Of a DNA stretch of 6,149 bases, positions 1 to 6,149 are shown one piece after another. A program made the position numbers and the translations under genes. The DNA comes from Rhodospirillales bacterium. GTDB taxonomy: Bacteria; Pseudomonadota; Alphaproteobacteria; Acetobacterales; Acetobacteraceae. The notes below the pieces were generated by a model that saw only the letters and a list, made by a program, of their open reading frames with translations, was not told the origin of the DNA and did not search any database. Location: positions 1 to 6,149 of the forward strand of contig JANXSA010000630.1 in assembly GCA_025352915.1 (NCBI GenBank), in the 5' to 3' direction. Position 1 is the stretch's first letter. Each line of letters begins with the position of its first letter.

Positions 1-689
1 CCAAGCACGGCAACCGGGCGCTGTCGTCGCGCACCGGGGGGGCGGATGTGTTGACCGCCTTGGGGGTGAATGTCGACGTGCCGCTGCCGCGCTTGCCGCA
101 GGTGTTGCTGGCGGCGCATTGCGCGTTTCTTTTTGCGCCGCGGCATCATGCCGCGCTGCGCCATGCGGCGGGACCGCGGGTCGAGCTGGGCACCCGGACG
201 ATCTTCAACCTGTTGGGACCGCTGGCCAATCCGGCCGAGGTCAAGCGGCAGTTGACCGGGGTGTTCGATCCGTCCTGGGCGCGGCCAATGGTGGAGACGC
301 TGGCCAATCTCGGCTCGACGGATGTCTGGCTGGTGCATGGCCAGGGGTTGGACGAGCTGACGATTGCGGGCGAGAACCAGGTGGTGGCGCTGTCGGGCGG
401 GACGATCCGGGAGTTTGTCGTCCTGCCGGAGGATGCTGGGCTGGGGCGGGCGCCGGTCGAGGCGATCAAGGGTGGCGATGCCGGGGCCAATGCGGCGGCG
501 ATGCTGGCGCTGTTGCAGGGGGCCGCGGGGGCGTATCGCGACACCGTGCTGCTCAACGCGGCGGCCGGGCTGATCGTGGCCGGGCGGGTCGGGGCGCTGC
601 GCGAGGGTGTGGCATTAGCGGCTGGGTCGATCGATGGAGGGGCGGCGCTGGCCGCACTTGAGACGCTGAAGCGGGAGACGGCTGCGTGA
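1..689 (+). CDS. trpD: Anthranilate phosphoribosyltransferase (5' end outside window)
   Basis: The enzyme transfers phosphoribose from PRPP to anthranilate, the second step of tryptophan synthesis, in the cytoplasm. The window opens inside the gene. Reading from base 3, the first residues are [10 protein letters not shown], the conserved PRPP/anthranilate-site loop of the family. 228 residues are visible; full proteins have about 340, so roughly 110 N-terminal residues are missing. Further family motifs follow: [13 protein letters not shown] near visible residues 65-77, the acidic pair of [11 protein letters not shown] (D117, E118; metal binding in the family), the [12 protein letters not shown] segment near 157-168, and [12 protein letters not shown] near 183-194. 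The DAGAN stretch has Ala where many homologues have Glu (DPAEN), a small variation. The TGA stop shares bases with the GTG start of trpC (overlap 686-689), so the two are probably translationally coupled. Identification is firm; only the start is unknown. Confidence 0.96.
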   Translation, partial: KHGNRALSSRTGGADVLTALGVNVDVPLPRLPQVLLAAHCAFLFAPRHHAALRHAAGPRVELGTRTIFNLLGPLANPAEVKRQLTGVFDPSWARPMVETLANLGSTDVWLVHGQGLDELTIAGENQVVALSGGTIREFVVLPEDAGLGRAPVEAIKGGDAGANAAAMLALLQGAAGAYRDTVLLNAAAGLIVAGRVGALREGVALAAGSIDGGAALAALETLKRETAA

Positions 690-1474
690 ACGCGCCGCCC
701 GATATTCTGCGCCGGATTTGTGCCGATACCGCGGCCGAGGTGGCGCGGCGCAAGCCGCTGGGGCTTGGCGACCGGCTGGCCATGGCCCCTGCCCCGCGCG
801 GATTTGCCCGGGCGCTGGATCGCCGCGTGGCGGCGGGCGAGTTTGGGGTGATTGCCGAGATCAAGCGGGCCTCGCCGTCGGGCGGCGATATCCGGCCGAG
901 CTTCGATCCCCGCCTGCTGGCGGCCGAATACCAGCGCGGTGGGGCCGCGTGCCTGTCGGTGCTGACCGATGGGCCGTATTTTCGCGGGGTGGACAGCGAC
1001 ATGGTGGCGGCGCGGGCGGGGTGCGATTTGCCGGTTCTGCGCAAGGATTTCATGGTTGATCCCTGGCAGATCGACGAAAGCCGGGCGCTGGGGGCGGATT
1101 GCATCCTGTTGATCATGGCCGTGCTGTCGGATGCGCAGGCGGCCGAGATGGAGGCGCGGGCGTTCGAACTGGGCATGGATGTGCTGGCGGAAAGCCATGA
1201 CGAAGCGGAACTGGCGCGGGCGTTGCGGCTGCGCACACGGTTGATCGGGATCAATAATCGCAATCTCCGGACGATGCAGACCAGTCTTGAGACCACGGTG
1301 GAATTGTCGAAGCTGGTGCCGGCGGATCGGGTGATCGTCGGCGAGAGCGGCTACAAGCTGCATGCCGATCTCGTCCACATCGGTGGACATGGGGTAAAGC
1401 GCTTCCTGGTCGGCGAGAGCCTGTTGCGGCAGGACGACCTGGCGGCGGCAACGCACGCCTTGATGCACGGATGA
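686..1474 (+). CDS. trpC: Indole-3-glycerol phosphate synthase
   Basis: It converts carboxyphenylamino-deoxyribulose phosphate to indole-3-glycerol phosphate, the step after phosphoribosyl-anthranilate isomerisation, as a cytoplasmic TIM barrel. The 262-residue length is that of the single-function enzyme; no TrpF domain is fused. Family motifs run in order: [11 protein letters not shown] (57-67), LTDGPYF (93-99), [13 protein letters not shown] (117-129), [11 protein letters not shown] (166-176), IGINNRNL (187-194), VGESGY (218-223) and FLVGESLLR (240-248). By alignment with the known family active site, the key residues are all present: E58, K60, K120, E169, N190 and E220. The GTG start at 686 is preferred because it overlaps the trpD stop and has GGGAG (673-677) eight bases upstream. 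The TGA stop overlaps the moaC ATG (1471-1474), implying coupling at both ends. No reading-frame defects are seen. Confidence 0.97.
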   Translation: MNAPPDILRRICADTAAEVARRKPLGLGDRLAMAPAPRGFARALDRRVAAGEFGVIAEIKRASPSGGDIRPSFDPRLLAAEYQRGGAACLSVLTDGPYFRGVDSDMVAARAGCDLPVLRKDFMVDPWQIDESRALGADCILLIMAVLSDAQAAEMEARAFELGMDVLAESHDEAELARALRLRTRLIGINNRNLRTMQTSLETTVELSKLVPADRVIVGESGYKLHADLVHIGGHGVKRFLVGESLLRQDDLAAATHALMHG

Positions 1475-1947
1475 GCGGCAAGCTCACCCATTTCGACGCC
1501 GAGGGCCGGGCGGTGATGGTCGATGTCGGGGGCAAGGCGGTGACCGACCGTAGTGCCACGGCGCGGGCGCGGGTGGTGATGGCGCCGGCCACCCTGGCGA
1601 TGATCCGGGCCGGGACGGCGAAGAAGGGCGATGTGCTGGGGGTGGCGCGGCTGGCCGGGATCATGGCGGCGAAGCGGACGGCCGATCTGATCCCGCTGTG
1701 CCATCCGCTGCCGATCAGTTCCGTCGCCATCGAGCTGGAGCCCGCCGGCGACGATACCATCGAGATTGCGGCGACGGTGAAGACCACCGGGCAGACCGGG
1801 GTGGAGATGGAGGCGCTGATGGCGGCCTCGGTCGCGGCGCTGACGGTCTATGACATGTGCAAGGCGGTCGATCGCGGCATGCGCGTCGAGGCGCTGCGGG
1901 TGGTGGCGAAATCCGGCGGCAAATCGGGCGATTTCAAACAGGAGTAG
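1471..1947 (+). CDS. moaC: Cyclic pyranopterin monophosphate synthase
   Basis: MoaC turns the MoaA product 3',8-cyclo-7,8-dihydro-GTP into cyclic pyranopterin monophosphate, the first stable intermediate of molybdenum cofactor synthesis. The 158-residue length is typical. Visible motifs are LTHFD (5-9), [12 protein letters not shown] (16-27), [20 protein letters not shown] (51-70), [10 protein letters not shown] (73-82), GVEMEAL (110-116), [11 protein letters not shown] (127-137) and the terminal KSGGKSGDF (147-155). Residues matching the known active site are all present: the K51/K52 pair, H78, E112, E114, D128 and K131. The ATG start overlaps the trpC stop in an ATGA junction and no clear Shine-Dalgarno sequence precedes it, so translation probably depends on ribosomes finishing trpC. 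The pairing of moaC and moeA after trpC is a gene order I recall from many alphaproteobacteria. moaA is not in the window. Confidence 0.97.
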   Translation: MSGKLTHFDAEGRAVMVDVGGKAVTDRSATARARVVMAPATLAMIRAGTAKKGDVLGVARLAGIMAAKRTADLIPLCHPLPISSVAIELEPAGDDTIEIAATVKTTGQTGVEMEALMAASVAALTVYDMCKAVDRGMRVEALRVVAKSGGKSGDFKQE

Positions 1948-1953
1948 CGGCCG

Positions 1954-3159
1954 ATGATCCCGGTGGAGGAGGCCCGCAGCCGCATTCTGGCCGCGCTGGC
2001 GGCGACGCCCGCCGAGGTTGTGCCGCTGGCGGAGGCCTGGGGACGGGTGTTGGCGCAGCCGGTGGTGTCGCGGCTGACGCAGCCGCCGCGCGATGTCTCG
2101 GCGATGGATGGCTATGCGCTGAAGGCCGCCGATGGCGCGGTGGGGGCGGTTTTGCAGGTGGCGGGGTCGGCGCCGGCCGGACATCCCTGGGAGGGAACGC
2201 TGGGTGACGGCGAGGCGTTGCGGCTGTTTACCGGCAGCGTGGTGCCGGCGGGGGCCGACTCGATCCTGTTGCAGGAGGACGCGACGCGCGATGGCGCGCG
2301 CGTGACCGTGAACGAGGCGGTGGCGTTGGGGCGCCATATTCGCCGGGCGGGTCAGGATTTTGCCGCTGGCGACGTACTGATCGCGCCGGGCAAACGCTTG
2401 AATGCGCGCGATATCGGGCTGATCGCGGCGGGGAATCACCCCTGGGTGGCGGTGCACCGCCGGCCGCGGGTGGCGATCCTGGCGACCGGGGACGAAATCG
2501 CGCTGCCGGGTGATCCGATTCCCGCCGGCGGGATCGTGAGTTCCAACAGCCACGCGCTGGCCGCCCTGGTGCGCGCCTGTGGCGGCGAGGCGGTGGTGTT
2601 GCCGATCGTGGCCGATGACCGGGCGGCGCTGATGGCTGTGGCGGATGCGGTGCATGGCATGGACATGCTGGTGACCTCGGGCGGGGCCAGCGTGGGCGAG
2701 CATGACCTGGTGCAGGAGGCGCTGGGCGCGCGCGGGCTGATCGTCGATTTCTGGCAGATCGCGATGCGGCCGGGCAAGCCGCTGATGCATGGCCGGCTGG
2801 GTGATGTGGCAATGCTGGGGTTGCCGGGAAATCCAGTGTCTTCATTGGTTTGCGCCATCCTGTTCCTGTTGCCGGCGCTGGCCCGGCTGGCCGGCTTGCC
2901 GGCGGCGGCGCCACCGACGGCGCAGGCCCGGCTGGGGGCTGGACTGGCGGCAAATGACCGGCGGGCGGATCATCTGCGGGCGGCGATGTCGGTCGATGGC
3001 GATGGTGTTTTGGTGGCGACCGCGTTCGCGCGGCAGGATTCCTCAATGCTGCGGTTGATGGCCCAGGCCGATGGTTTGATCCTGCGGCCGCCGCATGCGC
3101 CGGCGCTCGATGCCGGTGCGATGGTGCCGGTGATCCGGCTGGATGCGCTTGGCTTGTAA
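1954..3159 (+). CDS. moeA: Molybdopterin molybdenumtransferase
   Basis: MoeA inserts molybdate into adenylylated molybdopterin to give the mature cofactor. The 401-residue length is usual. Motifs in order: PPRDVSAMDGYAL (44-56, with the catalytic-type D52), FTGSVVPAGAD (92-102), GRHIRRAGQDFAAGD (126-140), the MoCF-biosynthesis core VAILATGDEIALPGD (173-187) with SNSHAL (197-202), LVTSGGASVGEHD (239-251), MRPGKPLMHG (271-280) and LGLPGNPVSS (288-297). A C-terminal beta domain IV (about 320-401) includes the family-like RRADHLRA segment. The ATG start is supported by AGGAG (1940-1944) nine bases upstream, a good Shine-Dalgarno lying across the moaC stop. The gene is 6 bases behind moaC and probably the last of the trp-moa transcript, since lexA has its own control region next. 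No defects are seen. Confidence 0.96.
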   Translation: MIPVEEARSRILAALAATPAEVVPLAEAWGRVLAQPVVSRLTQPPRDVSAMDGYALKAADGAVGAVLQVAGSAPAGHPWEGTLGDGEALRLFTGSVVPAGADSILLQEDATRDGARVTVNEAVALGRHIRRAGQDFAAGDVLIAPGKRLNARDIGLIAAGNHPWVAVHRRPRVAILATGDEIALPGDPIPAGGIVSSNSHALAALVRACGGEAVVLPIVADDRAALMAVADAVHGMDMLVTSGGASVGEHDLVQEALGARGLIVDFWQIAMRPGKPLMHGRLGDVAMLGLPGNPVSSLVCAILFLLPALARLAGLPAAAPPTAQARLGAGLAANDRRADHLRAAMSVDGDGVLVATAFARQDSSMLRLMAQADGLILRPPHAPALDAGAMVPVIRLDALGL

Positions 3160-3161
3160 GG

Positions 3162-3205
3162 ACACTTGACCCTTCAAGACACCTAACCCTTCAAGACGCT
3201 TGACC
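3162..3205. repeat. 17-bp tandem repeat, about 2.6 copies, with CTTGA/TCAAG inverted motifs
   Basis: Copy 1 (3162-3178) reads ACACTTGACCCTTCAAG. Copy 2 (3179-3195) differs at two positions, ACACCTAACCCTTCAAG. Copy 3 is partial, ACGCTTGACC (3196-3205). Within the array CTTGA occurs at 3165-3169 and 3199-3203 and its reverse complement TCAAG at 3174-3178 and 3191-3195. These form two small inverted repeats, CTTGA-CCCT-TCAAG and TCAAG-ACG-CTTGA. The repeat begins 3 bases after the moeA stop and its last copy supplies the likely -35 box of lexA. No T-run follows, so it does not look like an intrinsic terminator. Its function is unknown; it could be a regulator site or a replication-slippage product. 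Confidence 0.75.
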
Positions 3206-3229
3206 GGCGCGAAAGAACCTTTGTAGAAC
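3200..3229 (+). promoter_or_regulatory. Probable lexA promoter
   Basis: TTGACC (3200-3205) is an excellent housekeeping sigma -35 hexamer for alphaproteobacteria. TAGAAC (3224-3229), 18 bases further on, is a weak -10 candidate. The SOS box covers the -10 and part of the spacer, which is where a repressor would block RNA polymerase. The -10 assignment is uncertain because alphaproteobacterial -10 boxes are poorly conserved; neighbouring registers such as TGTAGA (3222-3227) are also possible. An identical CTTGACC at 3165-3171 has no convincing -10 at the right distance. Confidence 0.5.
3215..3229 (-). promoter_or_regulatory. LexA-binding SOS box
   Basis: The plus strand reads GAAC-CTTTGTA-GAAC; on the minus strand this is GTTC-TACAAAG-GTTC, a perfect match to the direct-repeat alphaproteobacterial LexA operator GTTC-N7-GTTC. 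It lies 72 bases upstream of the lexA ATG and overlaps the likely promoter, as expected for autoregulation: LexA represses its own gene until RecA filaments trigger self-cleavage. This operator type differs from the CTG-N10-CAG palindrome of gammaproteobacteria and supports the class assignment. A degenerate second candidate, GTTC-N7-GTGA at 3250-3264, matches only one half-site fully and is not called. Confidence 0.88.
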
Positions 3230-3284
3230 ATGCGGACCGTTGCTGGTTTGTTCCAGATCGGTGACATATGGCATCAATGTTCAA

Positions 3285-3292
3285 AAGGTGGA
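3285..3292 (+). promoter_or_regulatory. Ribosome binding site that fixes the lexA start
   Basis: AAGGTGGA is a near match to the Shine-Dalgarno consensus and sits about 10 bases before the ATG at 3302. It favours that start over the in-frame ATG at 3230, which directly abuts the SOS box and lacks a usable leader. Confidence 0.6.
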
Positions 3293-3301
3293 AACCGCAG
3301 C

Positions 3302-4030
3302 ATGTTGACCCGCAAGCAGCACGAGTTGCTGGTCTTCATTGACCGGCACCTGAAAGCGACCGGCTTCTCGCCGAGCTTCGAGGAGATGAAGGACGCCCTT
3401 CATCTCAAATCCAAATCCGGCATTCACCGGTTGATTTCGGCCCTGGAGGAACGTGGTTTCCTGTCGCGGCGGCACAACCGGGCGCGCGCGCTTGAGGTGA
3501 TGCGCCTGTCGGATGACATGACGCCGGCGCGCCCCGGCGAGACCACCGGCCGGCCGGCAGCGGGCACACCGTCTTTTGCGCCCAACGTGATCCGCGGCGA
3601 TTTTTCGCAGCGCCTCGCCGGCGTCAAGGCACCGGAGTCGGCGGGCGCGGTGCAGTTGCCGCTGTATGGGCGGATTGCCGCCGGCCTGCCGATCGAGGCG
3701 ATGCGCGATGCGACCAACCATGTCGAGGTGCCGGTGGCGCTGGTCGGTCCCGGCGAGCACTACGCACTGGAGGTGGCCGGCGATTCGATGATCGATGCTG
3801 GCATCCTGGACGGCGACACGGTGATCATCTGCCGTTCGGACACCGCCGATAGCGGTCAGATTGTGGTGGCGCTGGTGGATGACGGCGAGGTGACGCTGAA
3901 GCGGTTGCGGCGGCGAGGGGCGTCGATCGCGCTGGAGCCTGCCAATCCGCGGCATGAGACGCGGATCTTTCCGGCCGATCGGGTGCGGGTGCAGGGCCGG
4001 CTGGTCGGGCTGCTGCGCCAGTATCAGTAA
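3302..4030 (+). CDS. lexA: SOS-response transcriptional repressor LexA
   Basis: LexA represses DNA-repair genes and is inactivated by RecA-stimulated self-cleavage. The 242-residue protein has an N-terminal winged-helix DNA-binding domain (1-68; [10 protein letters not shown] at the start, then [13 protein letters not shown] and [16 protein letters not shown]). A Pro/Gly/Ala-rich hinge (about 70-117) comes next, then the S24-type peptidase domain (118-242). The cleavage site is A127-G128 within RIAAGLP. The catalytic pair is S162 (in AGDSM) and K200 (in VTLKRL). It is about 40 residues longer than the E. coli protein (202), mainly because of the hinge, which fits alphaproteobacterial LexA. 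The start at 3302 gives the conserved N terminus and follows a good ribosome site; an in-frame ATG at 3230 would add 24 unconserved residues. The perfect SOS box upstream indicates autorepression. The acetyltransferase gene follows after 5 bases. Confidence 0.97.
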   Translation: MLTRKQHELLVFIDRHLKATGFSPSFEEMKDALHLKSKSGIHRLISALEERGFLSRRHNRARALEVMRLSDDMTPARPGETTGRPAAGTPSFAPNVIRGDFSQRLAGVKAPESAGAVQLPLYGRIAAGLPIEAMRDATNHVEVPVALVGPGEHYALEVAGDSMIDAGILDGDTVIICRSDTADSGQIVVALVDDGEVTLKRLRRRGASIALEPANPRHETRIFPADRVRVQGRLVGLLRQYQ

Positions 4031-4035
4031 GCCGG

Positions 4036-4578
4036 ATGGTCCTGGTCGAGCCTTCGCTGCCGCGTTTGGACGAATATGCGGCGGCGTTGCGGCAGGGCTG
4101 GTCGCCGAACAATGTCCGCGATGTGACCGGCGAGCAGTTGGCGGCGATCGCGACCGATCCTGCGGGGTTTGTGGCGCAGTTCACCACGCCCGGCGAGACA
4201 GTGACACTCGGTGATGGGACGGTGGTGCCACGCCTTCCGGGGCCGGTGCGGTGGATGTGGGATGGCGCGTTCTGCGGCGCGATCAGCCTGCGCTATATGC
4301 CGGGAACTGAAGAACTTCCGGCGCATGTGCTGGGGCATATCGGTTACGCCGTGGTGCCCTGGAAGCGGCGCCGGGGCTATGCGACCGCGGCGCTGCGGCA
4401 AATCCTGCCGCTGGCGCTGGTGGCGGGGCTGCGGCACGTGGATTTGACCTGCGACAGCGACAACCGGCCGTCGCAGAAGGTGATCGAGGCCAATGGCGGC
4501 ACGCAGATATCGAGCACCCCGGACGAGGCGCGGCCGGGGCATGCGCGGCTGCTATACCGGATCGTCCTCGCGGCCTGA
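4036..4578 (+). CDS. GNAT-family N-acetyltransferase, substrate unknown
   Basis: This 180-residue protein belongs to the GNAT fold, which transfers acetyl from acetyl-CoA to an amine. The CoA-binding motif A is clear: GHIGYAVVPWKRRRGYATAA (100-119), with the R-R-R-G-Y-A turn that binds pyrophosphate. A motif-B-like segment CDSDNRPSQKVIEANGG (139-155) follows. The N-terminal half (PSLPRLDEYAAAL, then VPRLPGPVRWMWDG and FCGAISLRY) resembles what I recall of the COG3981 predicted acetyltransferases, whose substrate is not known. The ATG is only 5 bases after the lexA stop and has no strong Shine-Dalgarno, so it is probably co-transcribed and coupled with lexA, and hence perhaps SOS-induced (inference). 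Its last 27 bases overlap the 3' end of comEC on the other strand. No frame defects are seen. The GNAT assignment is firm; a biological role cannot be given. Confidence 0.9.
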   Translation: MVLVEPSLPRLDEYAAALRQGWSPNNVRDVTGEQLAAIATDPAGFVAQFTTPGETVTLGDGTVVPRLPGPVRWMWDGAFCGAISLRYMPGTEELPAHVLGHIGYAVVPWKRRRGYATAALRQILPLALVAGLRHVDLTCDSDNRPSQKVIEANGGTQISSTPDEARPGHARLLYRIVLAA

Positions 4579-6149
4579 GTCGCGCGGGGCGGGCTCGTCG
4601 GCCTGGGCGGGCGGCAATGTCCGGCCCGGTGGCTGCCGCGTGCGTGTTGGCAGCGGCGTAACCCAGGGCCGGTCGCCGCGGCTGGCACGGTCGGTCACCA
4701 CCAGCGGCCCGGCGGGGGTGAGCCAGACAGCGTGTGATCCCTCGCGCCAGACGCTGAAGCGGTCGATCACGCGCACCCCGGGACAGTCGAGTCGAAACGG
4801 TTCCGGACTGACCACCAGTGCCGCGGCGCAGCTTGTCGCGTCTGGTGCGCCGCGCACAATCTGTGCCTGCGGTGCGTCCGGCCGCGGGCGCAGGGTGCAT
4901 ATGGTGCCGGCACAGACAACAGCAGCATCCGCGCTGGTCATCCCGGCACCGGTCATGGCAAGGCTGGGGATCGGCCGCCAGTCGCGCAGGCCAAGGCGCT
5001 GGAGCCAGGATTCGAGCACGAAGCCAGAGGGCGAGCCGGTGCGGTGGACATGCAGAATGGTGCCGGCGCGCAGCGCGATCAGCCGGGCATCGGCGGAGAC
5101 CAGGATGTCCGGCGGCTGGTAGAGCGGTGCCGACAGCAGGCCGGCAGCGATGCCCGCCAACCCGAACAGGCGCAAGCGGGTGCGCCAGATGGCAAGCCAG
5201 GCCAGGCCGAGGCTGTAGGCGGCCAGCCCCCAGGGGGCGATGTGCGGGACGGGAATGACGGCTTGCGGCCATGCGGACACCGCTTGTCCGATGGCGAGCA
5301 GCCCCTGGACACCCCAACCCATCGGCACCAGCGCCAGCGACTCAAGGCCGAACGGCATCAGCACCAGGGCGAGCACCGCGGCCGGCATCACCAGCACCGA
5401 GGTAATCGGCACCGCGACCATGTTGGCGACGATGTAGTAGAGCTGCACGGCGCCGAAATGATAGGCGCCGAAGGGGGCTGAGGCGGTCCCAGCCAAGGCG
5501 CTGGTCAGCACCAGGGCGGCCAGCCACGCCGCGGCCCGGCGCAGCCATCTCCCTCGCCCAGCCCCTTGGCCCGCAACACGGGTCAGCCACGGGCGCAGCG
5601 CCTCGAACCCGGCGATCAGCGCCAGGGTGGCGGCAAAGCTCATCTGGAAGCTGACGCGGGCGATCTCGTAGGGGGCGGCCAGCAGGACGGCGGCCAGCGC
5701 CAGCGCCCAGGCCCGCAGCGACAAAGCACGGCGGCCGGCCAGGATCGCCAGGGTGACCAGGCAGGCGGCGGCAAAGCTGCGCAGCATCGGCACCTGGGAC
5801 CCCGTCAGCAGCGTATAGAAACCGCCCGCGGCAAGGGCGCACAGGGCGGCGATCGCCTTGGTCGGCAGGCGCAACGCCGTCCACTCGAAGCAGGCAAGCA
5901 GCAGGCGGACGGTGGCGAAGACCAGGCCCATGGCGATGGCGAGGTGCAGGCCGGAAATGCTGAGCAGGTGGGAAATGCCGGAATTGCGGAACGCGGCCTG
6001 TTCGTCCGGCCCGATGGCGGTGGCGCCGCCGACCATCAACCCGGCGGCGAGCTTGCCGACCGGGCCGGGCAGTGCGGCATGAATGCGCAGCATGATCGCT
6101 TCCTGCAGCGCCTGGAGCCGCGCCGTCATCCCGGAGGGTGGCGGCGAGG
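4552..6149 (-). CDS. comEC: ComEC/Rec2-family DNA uptake channel (N terminus outside window)
   Basis: ComEC forms the inner-membrane channel that brings single-stranded DNA into the cytoplasm during natural transformation. The frame is open at the window edge. The Met codon at 6127-6129 is probably internal, because full proteins carry an N-terminal region (DUF4131 type) before this point. Counting from that Met, 525 residues are visible. The Competence domain (about 25-335) contains SGISHLLSISGLHLAIA (50-66), TGSQVPMLRSFAAA (109-122), VSFQMSFAATLALI (159-172) and FGAYHFGAVQLYYIVANMVA (220-239). It carries roughly ten hydrophobic segments. The C-terminal part (about 339-495) lacks the HxHxDH metal motif of the metallo-beta-lactamase domain seen in many ComEC proteins. 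It instead has VIDRFSVWREGSHAVWL (454-470) and SRGDRPWV (483-490), which I recall from alphaproteobacterial ComEC. A Pro/Arg-rich tail ends inside the acetyltransferase gene. The promoter is not in view. Confidence 0.93.
   Translation of the reverse strand, partial: SPPPSGMTARLQALQEAIMLRIHAALPGPVGKLAAGLMVGGATAIGPDEQAAFRNSGISHLLSISGLHLAIAMGLVFATVRLLLACFEWTALRLPTKAIAALCALAAGGFYTLLTGSQVPMLRSFAAACLVTLAILAGRRALSLRAWALALAAVLLAAPYEIARVSFQMSFAATLALIAGFEALRPWLTRVAGQGAGRGRWLRRAAAWLAALVLTSALAGTASAPFGAYHFGAVQLYYIVANMVAVPITSVLVMPAAVLALVLMPFGLESLALVPMGWGVQGLLAIGQAVSAWPQAVIPVPHIAPWGLAAYSLGLAWLAIWRTRLRLFGLAGIAAGLLSAPLYQPPDILVSADARLIALRAGTILHVHRTGSPSGFVLESWLQRLGLRDWRPIPSLAMTGAGMTSADAAVVCAGTICTLRPRPDAPQAQIVRGAPDATSCAAALVVSPEPFRLDCPGVRVIDRFSVWREGSHAVWLTPAGPLVVTDRASRGDRPWVTPLPTRTRQPPGRTLPPAQADEPAPRDSGREDDPV

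Noticed and set aside
36..42. Run of seven G in trpD as a frameshift or phase-variation site
   Set aside because: The frame is correct on both sides and matches the TrpD family; such runs are ordinary in DNA this GC-rich.
146..1468. Long minus-strand open frame of 440 codons across trpD and trpC
   Set aside because: It is antisense to two clearly conserved genes, has a low-complexity His/Arg/Pro-rich composition, and arises because GC-rich coding DNA has few stops on the other strand.
1351..2790. Long minus-strand open frame of 479 codons across trpC, moaC and moeA
   Set aside because: It has the same His/Arg/Pro/Gln-rich antisense composition, no recognisable domain, and it crosses three intact genes.
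3165..3203. Intrinsic terminator after moeA
   Set aside because: The stems are only 5 bp, AT-containing, and no run of T follows; the sequence is better described as a tandem repeat.
3250..3264. Second SOS box, GTTC-N7-GTGA
   Set aside because: Only the first half-site is intact; two of four bases in the second half differ, so it is not better than expected by chance.
3230..3301. In-frame upstream ATG that would extend LexA by 24 residues
   Set aside because: The extension is unlike the LexA N terminus, the ATG abuts the SOS box with no room for a ribosome site, and the ATG at 3302 has a good one and begins the conserved MLTRKQ sequence.
4283..5317. Minus-strand open frame of 344 codons overlapping comEC and the acetyltransferase gene
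   Set aside because: It is a different frame from comEC, Arg/Ala/Pro-rich and without domain motifs, whereas the comEC frame shows conserved membrane motifs throughout.

Overview
This is a GC-rich window (by eye about two thirds G+C, strong preference for G/C third positions) from the chromosome of an alphaproteobacterium. The gene order trpD-trpC-moaC-moeA-lexA with comEC nearby, the direct-repeat SOS box GTTC-N7-GTTC, and a LexA with a long hinge all point to Alphaproteobacteria. A member of the Rhodospirillales/Acetobacteraceae is my best guess, but the rank below class is inference.

Layout. Positions 1-3159 are a compact plus-strand block: the 3' two thirds of trpD, then trpC, moaC and moeA. 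trpD/trpC and trpC/moaC each overlap by 4 bases (GTGA and ATGA), and moaC/moeA are 6 bases apart. The block joins two pathways: tryptophan synthesis (anthranilate to indole-3-glycerol phosphate) and molybdenum cofactor synthesis (cyclic pyranopterin monophosphate formation and molybdenum insertion). A 142-base intergenic region (3160-3301) follows. It carries a 17-bp tandem repeat, a likely promoter and a perfect alphaproteobacterial SOS box, so it is the autoregulated control region of lexA. lexA (3302-4030) is followed after 5 bases by a GNAT acetyltransferase gene (4036-4578) that probably shares its transcript. The rest (4552-6149) is the 3' part of comEC on the minus strand. It converges on the acetyltransferase gene and overlaps its 3' end by 27 bp.

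How the genes fit together. The first four encode cytoplasmic enzymes that are probably translated in a coupled way. lexA begins a separately controlled, DNA-damage-inducible unit. ComEC is the inner-membrane channel for single-stranded DNA in transformation; its promoter lies outside the window, so its control cannot be judged here.

I see no RNA genes, CRISPR arrays, insertion sequences or phage genes. This is mostly a conserved housekeeping region and I found no convincing new system. The points most worth a second look are the repeat/SOS-box control region of lexA, the acetyltransferase placed to be co-expressed with lexA, and the antisense overlap of that gene with comEC.
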